Shown here: positions 6,410 through 12,300 of the stretch, piece by piece | Layout: each line of letters opens with the position of its first letter | Numbering within the stretch: the stretch's first letter is position 1 | Assembly (NCBI GenBank): GCA_036985955.1 | Contig: BTQQ01000031.1 | Coordinates: forward strand, 1 to 13,879 | DNA: 13,879 bases | DNA from: JAUZQZ01 sp036985955 | GTDB taxonomy: Bacteria > Pseudomonadota > Zetaproteobacteria > Mariprofundales > Mariprofundaceae | Reading direction: 5' to 3' | Notes under the pieces: generated by a model | The model's database searches: none | What the model was told of the DNA's origin: nothing | What the model saw: the letters and a program-made list of their open reading frames with translations, nothing else | Made by a program: the position numbers and the translations under genes

Positions 6410-7759
6410 TCACGTCAACACCAGTTCGCCGCGAAGTGACTGGCCATAAGCCCTGGTAATCTTGACCGGCAATACGCGCCCCGTCTGGCGTATATTCCCT
6501 TCAAAATGAACAATCTTGAAATCCGGTGTGCGGCCTTGCATATCACCATCAGTACGACTTGTCTTTTCCACCAGCACATGTGCCACTTTGCCCACCTGAT
6601 ACAGATACCGCGTATGGCTGCTCTCACGCATCAGGGCCAGTAACCGCTGCAATCGTTCATCCTTCACTGTATCGGGCACGCCATCTTCCACTTTGGCGGC
6701 GGGCGTTCCGGGGCGTGGCGAATACTTGAAACAGTATGCGGAATCGAATTCAATCTGCCGCACCAGCGCGAGCGTATCTTCAAAATCAGCATCAGTTTCT
6801 CCCGGAAAGCCGACAATAAAATCCGATGACAAAGCAATCCCGGGACATGCTTCACGCAGGCGTACAATCATGTCCAGATATTGTTCCCGCGTATGCCCGC
6901 GATGCATGGCTTTGAGAATACGATTGGAGCCGCTCTGAACTGGTAAATGCAAATAGGGCATCAGTTGTGGAATTTCCGCAAAGGCCTCAATAAGGCCATC
7001 GCTCATCTCCATCGGGTGGCTGGTGGTGAACCGAAGCCGGATCAGCCCATCCAGTTCCGCCACTGCATACAGCAGCATGGTAAAGTCCCATTCCTCACCA
7101 TCCGGACTTAAACCAAGGTATCCATTCACATTCTGCCCCAGTAAGGTTATTTCCACTGCGCCCCGGGCCAACAGGTCACGGCATTCATCCAGCACATCAG
7201 CCACTGGCCGGGAGAGTTCCGGTCCCCGCGTATAGGGGACGACGCAAAATGTGCAGAATTTATCGCATCCTTCCATGATGGTGACAAAGGCAGAACGCCC
7301 CGTTTTCCCCGCTTTGGGCAAATGGTCGAATTTTTCGATTTCCGGCATGTCCGTTTCCGTAAGTTGTACGCGGTCCCGCCGTATTTGCTTCACCATCTCA
7401 GGCAACTTGTGATAGGTCTGCGGACCAAACACCATATCCACAAATGGCGCACGCTGCATGATGCGGTTACCTTCCTGTTGCGCCACGCAACCACCCACGC
7501 CGATAATTAAATCAGGGCGCTCCTCCTTGATCAGACGGTAACGGCCCAACTCGGAATATACCTTTTCCTCGGCTTTCTCGCGCACGGAGCATGTATTCAT
7601 CAGAATCACATCGGCATCCGCCGGGTCCGCAACAAGACGCAGGCCGTAAGCTTCCTGCATCAGGTCAACCATGCGCGACGAATCGTATTCGTTCATCTGG
7701 CAGCCGTAAGTTTTGATAAAGAGCGTGTCCAGGTATCTATCCCTTATGAGACACTGCAT
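6410..7759 (-). CDS. miaB: tRNA-2-methylthio-N6-dimethylallyladenosine synthase
   Basis: MiaB is a radical-SAM methylthiotransferase that converts i6A37 to ms2i6A37 in tRNAs reading UNN codons. The N-terminal UPF0004 domain supplies Cys20 (Y-G-C-Q-M-N), Cys57 (N-T-C-S-V-R) and Cys91 (G-G-C-V) for one iron-sulfur cluster. The radical-SAM triad is Cys165, Cys169 and Cys172 (C-D-K-F-C-T-F-C). Family landmarks such as F-G-P-Q-T, L-L-G-Q-N-V-N, H-L-P-V-Q-S-G-S and D-F-I-V-G-F-P-G-E-T are intact, and a TRAM domain covers about 380-449. Length is 449 from the ATG at 7759. That ATG has no ribosome binding site, and it adds about nine residues before the usual family start. A CTG at 7732 with AAGGG 8 nt upstream is an alternative start. 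It heads the seven-gene minus-strand operon. Confidence 0.97.
   Translation of the reverse strand: MQCLIRDRYLDTLFIKTYGCQMNEYDSSRMVDLMQEAYGLRLVADPADADVILMNTCSVREKAEEKVYSELGRYRLIKEERPDLIIGVGGCVAQQEGNRIMQRAPFVDMVFGPQTYHKLPEMVKQIRRDRVQLTETDMPEIEKFDHLPKAGKTGRSAFVTIMEGCDKFCTFCVVPYTRGPELSRPVADVLDECRDLLARGAVEITLLGQNVNGYLGLSPDGEEWDFTMLLYAVAELDGLIRLRFTTSHPMEMSDGLIEAFAEIPQLMPYLHLPVQSGSNRILKAMHRGHTREQYLDMIVRLREACPGIALSSDFIVGFPGETDADFEDTLALVRQIEFDSAYCFKYSPRPGTPAAKVEDGVPDTVKDERLQRLLALMRESSHTRYLYQVGKVAHVLVEKTSRTDGDMQGRTPDFKIVHFEGNIRQTGRVLPVKITRAYGQSLRGELVLT
7741..7745 (-). promoter_or_regulatory. Ribosome binding site-like AAGGG inside the miaB 5' end
   Basis: On the minus strand AAGGG (7745-7741) sits 8 nt before the in-frame CTG codon at 7732-7730. 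The annotated ATG at 7759 has no purine-rich element in the 15 bases before it. Starting at the CTG would give an N-terminus whose first cluster cysteine is residue 11, against residue 12 in E. coli MiaB. This bears on the true start but does not settle it, since CTG starts are rare. Confidence 0.35.
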
Positions 7760-7926
7760 GGCGCAGTGTTCTGAACTTAAAGAAGTATTTTCTGGTGTAA
7801 ATCATCACTAGACGAGAAATCATAAAACTATTAACGACTGGAAAGCAAGCATCCTCATACACGGTAGTTTAATAATTAGGGCTGTCCCGGTTGCCCGGCA
7901 TCGAAACGGGCTGCATTTACAGACTC
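7760..7926. other. Intergenic gap between miaB and the cNMP-domain gene
   Basis: This 167-nt stretch has no convincing gene. Its left two thirds are AT-rich and hold the candidate miaB promoter. Its right end holds a G+C-rich inverted repeat, GCCCG (7893-7897) with CGGGC (7907-7911) and a 9-nt loop, just past the stop of the cNMP-domain gene. No run of T follows on the minus strand, so it is not a standard intrinsic terminator. Confidence 0.5.
7819..7848 (-). promoter_or_regulatory. Candidate sigma70 promoter of the miaB operon
   Basis: In the 167-nt gap upstream of miaB, the minus strand reads TTGCTT (7848-7843), an 18-nt spacer, then TATGAT (7824-7819). Both hexamers match the sigma70 consensus at four or more positions. 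Transcription would start near 7812, giving a leader of about 53 nt to the ATG. This is the best promoter-like pair I find ahead of the seven-gene operon. It is a visual match. Confidence 0.45.
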
Positions 7927-8397
7927 CTAGACCCGGCGTCCCCGGATATACTGCGTAGCCGCTGCATTGGAGACATTCAGTTCCCGAAGAATGTTGGACA
8001 TATTAGCCAGCGTATTGAACAACAGATCATGGGCAACTGCCTGATGGCCGGCAAAAAGATTGGCTATTGCCTTGCGCGTAATTTTGTAGGTAACGCAGTC
8101 TTTCTTCGCAATCAATGTGGCCGTAGCTGTCGCATCGTCCAGAAAAGCCATGTCGCCAAGCTGGGAACCTTCACCGGCATTGGCAATATGTACGGTCTCG
8201 CCGTTAAATTGCAGAACAACATCCACTTCCCCGTGCCGTAGCAAATACAACGCACCAGCAGGTTCGTTCTCAATCACCATTGAGCTTTCATTTTTGAAAG
8301 ATTCAATCGTAATAAACGTTCTTAGATTGTACTTTTCATCTTCTGTAAGTGTGCGGTGGAAAACATGTTCTTCCAGCCAGTTAAAATCGATTACCAT
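7927..8397 (-). CDS. Stand-alone cyclic nucleotide-binding (CRP-like) domain protein
   Basis: A 156-residue protein that is almost entirely one cyclic-nucleotide-binding (cNMP) domain: an N-terminal helix region (about 6-30), the beta-roll (about 34-105, with L-Y-L-L-R-H-G-E-V-D-V near 50-60), then C-terminal helices (about 107-145). There is no helix-turn-helix DNA-binding domain, no kinase and no channel. At the phosphate-binding cassette (80-97) the sequence is L-G-D-M-A-F-L-D-D-A-T-A-T-A-T: the usual Glu is Asp82, and the Arg that contacts the cyclic phosphate appears to be Ala91. Canonical cAMP binding is therefore doubtful. The ATG at 8397 is chosen over the upstream in-frame ATG at 8424 because AAGGAGG lies exactly 6 nt before it. 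It is a single-gene unit divergent from glyQ. Partners and function are unknown; signalling or scaffold roles are possible. Confidence 0.88.
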   Translation of the reverse strand: MVIDFNWLEEHVFHRTLTEDEKYNLRTFITIESFKNESSMVIENEPAGALYLLRHGEVDVVLQFNGETVHIANAGEGSQLGDMAFLDDATATATLIAKKDCVTYKITRKAIANLFAGHQAVAHDLLFNTLANMSNILRELNVSNAAATQYIRGRRV

Positions 8398-8403
8398 CAC
8401 GGA

Positions 8404-8410
8404 CCTCCTT
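8404..8410 (-). promoter_or_regulatory. Consensus ribosome binding site fixing the cNMP gene start
   Basis: AAGGAGG on the minus strand (8410-8404), 6 nt before the ATG at 8397. It rules in favour of this start over the in-frame ATG at 8424, which lies upstream of the site. Confidence 0.9.
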
Positions 8411-8433
8411 TCGATTTCGTTCAAAACGGCGCT

Positions 8434-8439
8434 AATATA
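8434..8439 (-). promoter_or_regulatory. Candidate -10 box of the cNMP-domain gene
   Basis: TATATT on the minus strand matches five of six consensus bases. No -35 hexamer is found at 16-18 nt; instead the CRP-type palindrome is centred about 41 bases before the implied start near 8426-8427. That is the geometry of a class II activated promoter. The opposite strand of the same bases gives a perfect TATAAT (8436-8441), so direction is uncertain. Confidence 0.4.
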
Positions 8440-8459
8440 ATGCGCGAACAGGGCAAGAA

Positions 8460-8475
8460 TGTGACAGATGTCACC
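8460..8475. promoter_or_regulatory. CRP-type operator palindrome
   Basis: The sequence TGTGA-CAGATG-TCACC matches the CRP consensus TGTGA-N6-TCACA at nine of ten defined bases. It also contains the perfect inverted repeat GTGACA-GA-TGTCAC (8461-8474). Its position in a divergent promoter region supports a real operator for a CRP/FNR-family regulator. Which protein binds is not shown by the window. Confidence 0.55.
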
Positions 8476-8566
8476 ATGTTTGATTCGTATTGCAGCGCCG
8501 GACTTCTGGCAACAGCGCGATTGCGCCGTTAGTCTTGGCCGACTTTAGCGGGAGCATGAATCTACA

Positions 8567-9427
8567 GTGACTTTTCAGGATTTAATTCTCACATTGCAGC
8601 AATACTGGGCGGCGCAGGGATGCGTGCTACAGCAACCTTATGATTCGCCGATGGGGGCTGGCACATTCCATCCAGCTACGTTTCTGCGTGTGCTGGATGA
8701 TGAGGTGTGGAACACCGCCTACGTGCAACCCTGCCGTCGGCCCACCGATGGCCGTTATGGCGAGAACCCGAACCGTTTGCAGCACTATTATCAGTTTCAG
8801 GTCATTCTGAAACCGGCTCCGGAGAATATCCTCGACCTGTATCTCGATTCCCTGAAAACCATCGGCATTGATCCTGAGATCCATGATATCCGGTTCGTTG
8901 AGGATGATTGGGAGTCGCCGACCCTCGGTGCCTGGGGGCTGGGCTGGGAAGTCTGGCTCAACGGTATGGAAATTACCCAGTTCACTTATTTCCAGCAAGT
9001 CGGCAGTGTCGAACTCTCCAAAACGCCCGGCGAAATCACCTACGGACTGGAACGGCTGGCCATGTATCTGCAGAGCGTAGAAAATGTGTTCGATCTCACA
9101 TGGGTAGAAACGGTGGATGGTAAGAAGGTCAGCTACGGTGAGGTGTTTCACCGCAATGAAGTGGAGTTCTCCACCTATAATTTTGATCAGGCAGACACGA
9201 GTTGGCTGCACGAACAGTTTGATCATGCCGAAACCGAGTGCAAGCGGTTAAACGAAAAAGGCCTCGTACTGCCAGCCTATGAGGAAATAATGAAGGCATC
9301 GCATGCCTTCAACCTGCTTGATGCCAGAGGCGCGATCTCAGTAGCCGAACGCCAGCGTTTCATTGGTCGTGTGCGCGGTCTGGCAAAGACAGTTGCTCGC
9401 ACTTATGCGGGGGTGGAGCAAAGATGA
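8567..9427 (+). CDS. glyQ: Glycyl-tRNA synthetase alpha subunit
   Basis: GlyQ is the catalytic subunit of the (alpha-beta)2 glycyl-tRNA synthetase, joining glycine to tRNA-Gly in the cytoplasm. The 286-residue protein has all family landmarks: Y-V-Q-P-C-R-R-P-T-D-G-R-Y-G-E-N-P-N-R (52-70), W-L-N-G-M-E-I-T-Q-F-T-Y-F-Q-Q (130-144), T-Y-G-L-E-R-L-A-M-Y (158-167) and F-N-L-L-D-A-R-G-A-I near the C-terminus. It ends shortly after V-A-R-T-Y-A-G-V-E-Q-R and lacks the tail of about 15 residues seen in E. coli GlyQ. The start is a GTG at 8567, the only one that fits the family, with GGGAG 12 nt upstream. A four-codon ATG-to-TGA reading (8556-8570) overlaps this GTG. glyS follows after an 87-nt gap. 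Confidence 0.97.
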   Translation: MTFQDLILTLQQYWAAQGCVLQQPYDSPMGAGTFHPATFLRVLDDEVWNTAYVQPCRRPTDGRYGENPNRLQHYYQFQVILKPAPENILDLYLDSLKTIGIDPEIHDIRFVEDDWESPTLGAWGLGWEVWLNGMEITQFTYFQQVGSVELSKTPGEITYGLERLAMYLQSVENVFDLTWVETVDGKKVSYGEVFHRNEVEFSTYNFDQADTSWLHEQFDHAETECKRLNEKGLVLPAYEEIMKASHAFNLLDARGAISVAERQRFIGRVRGLAKTVARTYAGVEQR

Positions 9428-9455
9428 AAAAAGTAATGGGTGTTGCTTTTTTCAT
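9424..9455. repeat. AT-rich inverted repeat between glyQ and glyS
   Basis: Perfect 10-nt arms ATGAAAAAAG (9424-9433) and CTTTTTTCAT (9446-9455) flank a 12-nt loop. The stem has few G-C pairs, so it would be weak in RNA and does not fit a standard terminator. A second, smaller one, TGAAAA (9482-9487) with TTTTCA (9496-9501), follows closely before glyS. Confidence 0.6.
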
Positions 9456-9507
9456 GCGCGATAGTCTGGCTTGGCGTGCCATGAAAAGAAATTTTTTTTC
9501 AGGGTGA
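9424..9507 (+). CDS. Possible 27-residue small ORF between glyQ and glyS
   Basis: An ATG at 9424 overlaps the glyQ stop as ATGA and opens a 27-codon frame ending in TGA at 9505-9507, just before glyS. The peptide is basic and aromatic, starting M-K-K-V-M-G-V-A-F-F-M and ending K-R-N-F-F-S-G. I recognise no family. The ATGA overlap is a typical coupling arrangement and is used twice elsewhere in this window. However, the frame is short, lies over AT-rich inverted repeats, and may be chance. It could also act only as a translated leader for glyS. Confidence 0.3.
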   Translation: MKKVMGVAFFMRDSLAWRAMKRNFFSG

Positions 9508-9514
9508 TAATGCA

Positions 9515-11614
9515 ATGAGAATGCATCTACTTCCGCAGCCCCTGCTGATCGAAATCGGTACCGAGGAAATCCCGGCAGGCGTTGCGCCGAGCATGGGTGA
9601 GGCGCTGAAGGCCGCTGTCGAGAAGTTGCTTGCCGATGCGTGTGTGAACGTGAGTGAGTTGCATCTTGGCGTGACACCGCGACGGCTGCTACTGCATGCG
9701 AACTCCTGTCCTGTCATGCAGGAAGACCGCGAAGAAACTATCTGGGGTCCGCCGGAAAAGGTTGCGTTCAAAGATGGTTCTCCGACCAAAGCCGCTGAAG
9801 GCTTTGCCAAAAAGTCTGGCATTGATATTGATTCTTTCGAGTTGGCCGGCAAAGGTGACGGCAAGGGCAACTACATGAAGGCTGTGCAAACGGTGAAAGG
9901 CCACAAGGTGGCCGACATCATCGCAGAAGCGATGCCGGATATCCTGCGAAAATTGCCCAGCCCGAAACAGATGCAATGGAATGATGGCGAAAATCGCAGT
10001 GATGCCTTCATCCGCCCTGTCCGCTGGATCGTCGCGCGACTTGGCAAGGATGTTATTCCATTCTCATTTGCGGGTGTGGAAGCAGGAAAAATATCGCACG
10101 GCCACCGTGTGCATGGCTCCACTGGCGAAATTGATGTGAACAATCCGTTCGACTGGCTGAAAAGAAATTATATCCTTGCGAATCGGGAAATAAGAAAAAA
10201 TAAAATCCAAGAATATCTGGATACCGCTGCTGGTCAATCCAATGTTATTTTATATGAAGATATCGATCTAATCGAAGAAGTAACCGATCTGACCGAATGG
10301 CCACAGGTTATTACCGGGCATTATGAAGAAACCTTTTTAAAGCTGCCCGATAAGGTCAGCTATATAGAATTACTGCACCATCAACGCTGCTTTTCCTCTG
10401 ACAACAAAAAGAGAAAGCGGAGCAACACTTTTTTTGCTGTCGCCAACATCGAATCGAAAAAACCACAGGCCGTTGCCTCAGGCAACGAACGCGTGGTCAA
10501 TGCGCGTTTGGCCGATGCAATGTTCTATTTTGAACGTGATCCTAAAGAATCGCTAGAAGCACGCGTTGAAAAGCTTTCCGAAGTCGTCTTTCAGGACGGG
10601 CTTGGCATGGTCGGCGATCAGGTGCGCAGGTTGCGCGGCTTTGTGCTGGATACCGCAACAGCACTGGGGGTCAGTGCCAACGATGCACAGCGCGCCGCCT
10701 ATTTATGCAAATCCGATCTGACCACCGGACTGGTCGGTGAATTCCCCGAGTTGCAAGGCTATATGGGCGGGATTTACGCAAAGATGGATGGCGAGAACGG
10801 GGTAGTCGCCAATGCAATTGCAGAGCATTACGCGCCGGCAGGCGCGGATGATAATTTGCCCGACAATGCTATTGCGCGCGCCATCGGCATTGCCGAGCGT
10901 GCTGACAAATTACTGGGATATTTCCACCTTGGACGTATCCCCACGGCCAGCGCCGATCCGTTTGCTCTACGCCGTGCTGCCATCGGTCTGATACGCCTGC
11001 TAAATGATAAAAATATTCCCTCCGGCATTATTCCAGTGGACATGACGTTGACTGATGTGCTGGACGAGAGTGCCAAACAGTGGAATCAGCAACGTGTAAC
11101 GATCACAATTTCTAAAGAAACGCGTGAACAAGTCCGCGTATTTATCATTGAGCGCATGGTTGGTATGGCTGATTCCTTTGAAGTATCAAAAAGCTCTATA
11201 GATGCTGCTTTGAATGCATCTGTTGAAATACCTCTTTATCGCATTATCAAAGTTGCCAACCTATTAACCCATTTTGCCAACACTGATGAGGGCCAGGCCG
11301 TTGCCGCAGCCAACAAGAGAATCGCTAACCTGCTTAAAAAAGCAGGGAAAGTTGATGCCAATATCGACCAAAAACTCTTTCAAGAAGATGCCGAAAAGAG
11401 TCTTTTCAATATCTTAGAAGAACTGGAATTAGATTTTGCCGTTGAACCACATATACAATTGACACAACTTGCAAAACTACGCGAACCGGTCGATACATTC
11501 TTCGATGATGTCATGGTTATGGTGGAGGATGAAGCGATACGTGCCAACCGTCTGGCCCTGCTGAACCGCCTGCGCGCCCTGTTCCTGAAACTCGCGGATA
11601 TATCACGACTTTAG
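9515..11614 (+). CDS. glyS: Glycyl-tRNA synthetase beta subunit
   Basis: GlyS is the tRNA-binding subunit of the two-subunit glycyl-tRNA synthetase. The 699-residue protein is intact and close to the E. coli length (about 689). It opens L-L-I-E-I-G-T-E-E-I-P and has family blocks such as V-A-N-I-E-S, G-N-E-R-V-V-N-A-R-L-A-D-A, D-P-F-A-L-R-R-A-A-I-G (HD-like core) and the anticodon-binding C-terminus ending L-R-A-L-F-L-K-L-A-D-I-S-R-L. The ATG at 9515 is preceded by AGGGTGA; an ATG two codons on is also possible. Base composition is strikingly uneven: two blocks near 10141-10440 and 11101-11400 are AT-rich, while the flanking parts match the neighbours. In the first block the usual H-Q-K-Y-F-P motif reads H-Q-R-C-F-S. 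The stop TAG overlaps the next gene's GTG by one base. Confidence 0.97.
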   Translation: MRMHLLPQPLLIEIGTEEIPAGVAPSMGEALKAAVEKLLADACVNVSELHLGVTPRRLLLHANSCPVMQEDREETIWGPPEKVAFKDGSPTKAAEGFAKKSGIDIDSFELAGKGDGKGNYMKAVQTVKGHKVADIIAEAMPDILRKLPSPKQMQWNDGENRSDAFIRPVRWIVARLGKDVIPFSFAGVEAGKISHGHRVHGSTGEIDVNNPFDWLKRNYILANREIRKNKIQEYLDTAAGQSNVILYEDIDLIEEVTDLTEWPQVITGHYEETFLKLPDKVSYIELLHHQRCFSSDNKKRKRSNTFFAVANIESKKPQAVASGNERVVNARLADAMFYFERDPKESLEARVEKLSEVVFQDGLGMVGDQVRRLRGFVLDTATALGVSANDAQRAAYLCKSDLTTGLVGEFPELQGYMGGIYAKMDGENGVVANAIAEHYAPAGADDNLPDNAIARAIGIAERADKLLGYFHLGRIPTASADPFALRRAAIGLIRLLNDKNIPSGIIPVDMTLTDVLDESAKQWNQQRVTITISKETREQVRVFIIERMVGMADSFEVSKSSIDAALNASVEIPLYRIIKVANLLTHFANTDEGQAVAAANKRIANLLKKAGKVDANIDQKLFQEDAEKSLFNILEELELDFAVEPHIQLTQLAKLREPVDTFFDDVMVMVEDEAIRANRLALLNRLRALFLKLADISRL
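10141..10440. other. AT-rich block inside glyS (first)
   Basis: Hand count gives 117 G+C in these 300 bases (39%), against 167/300 (56%) for 9541-9840 and 172/300 (57%) for 10561-10860 of the same gene. Codon choice also shifts toward AAA, AAT, TAT, TTA, ATA and AGA. The block encodes about residues 210-308. The frame is intact. Confidence 0.75.
11101..11400. other. AT-rich block inside glyS (second)
   Basis: Hand count gives 126 G+C in 300 bases (42%). The AT-rich texture continues to about 11500 and then returns to G+C-rich sequence for the last about 30 codons. It encodes part of the C-terminal domain, about residues 530-628. The frame is intact. Confidence 0.7.
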
Positions 11615-12300
11615 TGAGTGCGGAACTCTCTGATACCCTGATAAAACTGATGGCAGCATGGCTGTTGCTATTTGGCGCGGCACTCTGGGCCCGCCGCGAA
11701 GGTTTAAAGCTATCCAGACGCATGTTGATTGCATCGCTTCGAGGACTGGTGCAATTGTTGATTCTAGCCTTTATTTTGCACTGGGTCTTCGATATTCAAT
11801 CACATATTGCACAGGGACTACTGGTTCTGGGCTTCTGTGTGTTGGCCGGATATACCAGCGCAGGCCATCACGCCGAGAGGCAACACGCATGGTTGGCGGC
11901 CAGCACGGGCCTGACCTGCGCATGTCTGGTCACGCTTCCCTGGCTGGCGGCTAGTGGCGCCATCAGCGCTGATACCCGCACGCTTATCCCGCTCGGCAGT
12001 ATGGTGGCGGCCAATGGCATGAATGCCATTTCGATTATGTTTGAGCGGCAATCCGGCGGAGGTGTTGCAAGCGATAGCATGCGCACCGCCATGATCCCAA
12101 CCATTGATACCCTGCGTGTAGCGGGCCTTGTTCATATGCCCGGTATCTTTGTTGGCATGACACTGGCCGGTAGCCCGCCACTCGCCGCAGCCAGCGCCCA
12201 ACTGGTCGTGCTGTACATGATTGTGGCTTCCAGTTTCACGGCCTGTATGGTTAGCTTCCTGATGATGAACCATTTGAACAAAAGTAAAATATGCGCTTAA
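11614..12300 (+). CDS. FetB/YbbM-like (UPF0014) membrane protein, shortened
   Basis: A 228-residue integral membrane protein of the FetB/YbbM family, the permease half of the E. coli FetAB iron exporter. Hydrophobic segments lie near 9-24, 38-58, 66-81, 93-113, 122-143, 166-186 and 193-218. Family marks are R-x-L-V-Q-L (43-48), P-L-G-S-M-V-A-A-N-G-M-N-A (126-138), and D-S-M-R-T-A-M-I-P-T-I-D-T followed by V-A-G-L-V-H-M-P-G (154-177). Between N-G-M-N and D-S-M-R it is about 23 residues shorter than E. coli FetB as I recall it. The missing part is the cytoplasmic loop with the L-G-A-T-P segment. No ATPase (FetA) gene is adjacent. The GTG at 11614 shares one base with the glyS stop, so it is probably coupled; the upstream ribosome binding site is weak and the ATG at 11650 is an alternative. 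The substrate is unknown. Confidence 0.83.
   Translation: MSAELSDTLIKLMAAWLLLFGAALWARREGLKLSRRMLIASLRGLVQLLILAFILHWVFDIQSHIAQGLLVLGFCVLAGYTSAGHHAERQHAWLAASTGLTCACLVTLPWLAASGAISADTRTLIPLGSMVAANGMNAISIMFERQSGGGVASDSMRTAMIPTIDTLRVAGLVHMPGIFVGMTLAGSPPLAAASAQLVVLYMIVASSFTACMVSFLMMNHLNKSKICA

Larger units (their letters stand above)
8398..8566. promoter_or_regulatory. Divergent control region between the cNMP-domain gene and glyQ
   Basis: A 169-nt gap between two divergent starts. It contains the AAGGAGG ribosome binding site of the minus gene, a perfect plus-strand TATAAT (8436-8441) with no good -35, a minus-strand TATATT (8439-8434) behind a CRP-type palindrome, and GGGAG (8550-8554) 12 nt before the glyQ GTG. 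I find no clear sigma70 pair close to glyQ, and no T-box-like leader. Confidence 0.6.

Noticed and set aside
5537..6439. 300-codon open frame on the plus strand opposite the phoH-like gene and miaB end
   Set aside because: It lies wholly antisense to a strongly conserved PhoH-like ATPase with intact Walker motifs, and its translation is His/Gln/Arg-rich with no recognisable domain. It is a shadow frame.
7893..7911. GCCCG/CGGGC hairpin after the cNMP-domain gene as an intrinsic terminator
   Set aside because: The stem is only five base pairs with a nine-base loop, and no T run follows on the minus strand. It is too weak to call.
8556..8570. Four-codon ATG-to-TGA frame overlapping the glyQ GTG as a leader peptide
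   Set aside because: The GGGAG is only one base from this ATG, too close for normal initiation, and four codons are expected by chance.
8627..9226. 199-codon open frame on the minus strand
   Set aside because: It is antisense to glyQ, whose conserved motifs fix the real frame. No family is recognisable in the antisense product.
9424..9501. AT-rich inverted repeats between glyQ and glyS as a transcription terminator
   Set aside because: The stems lack a G+C-rich core, and glyS directly follows without an obvious new promoter. Termination here would cut the operon. They are kept only as repeats.
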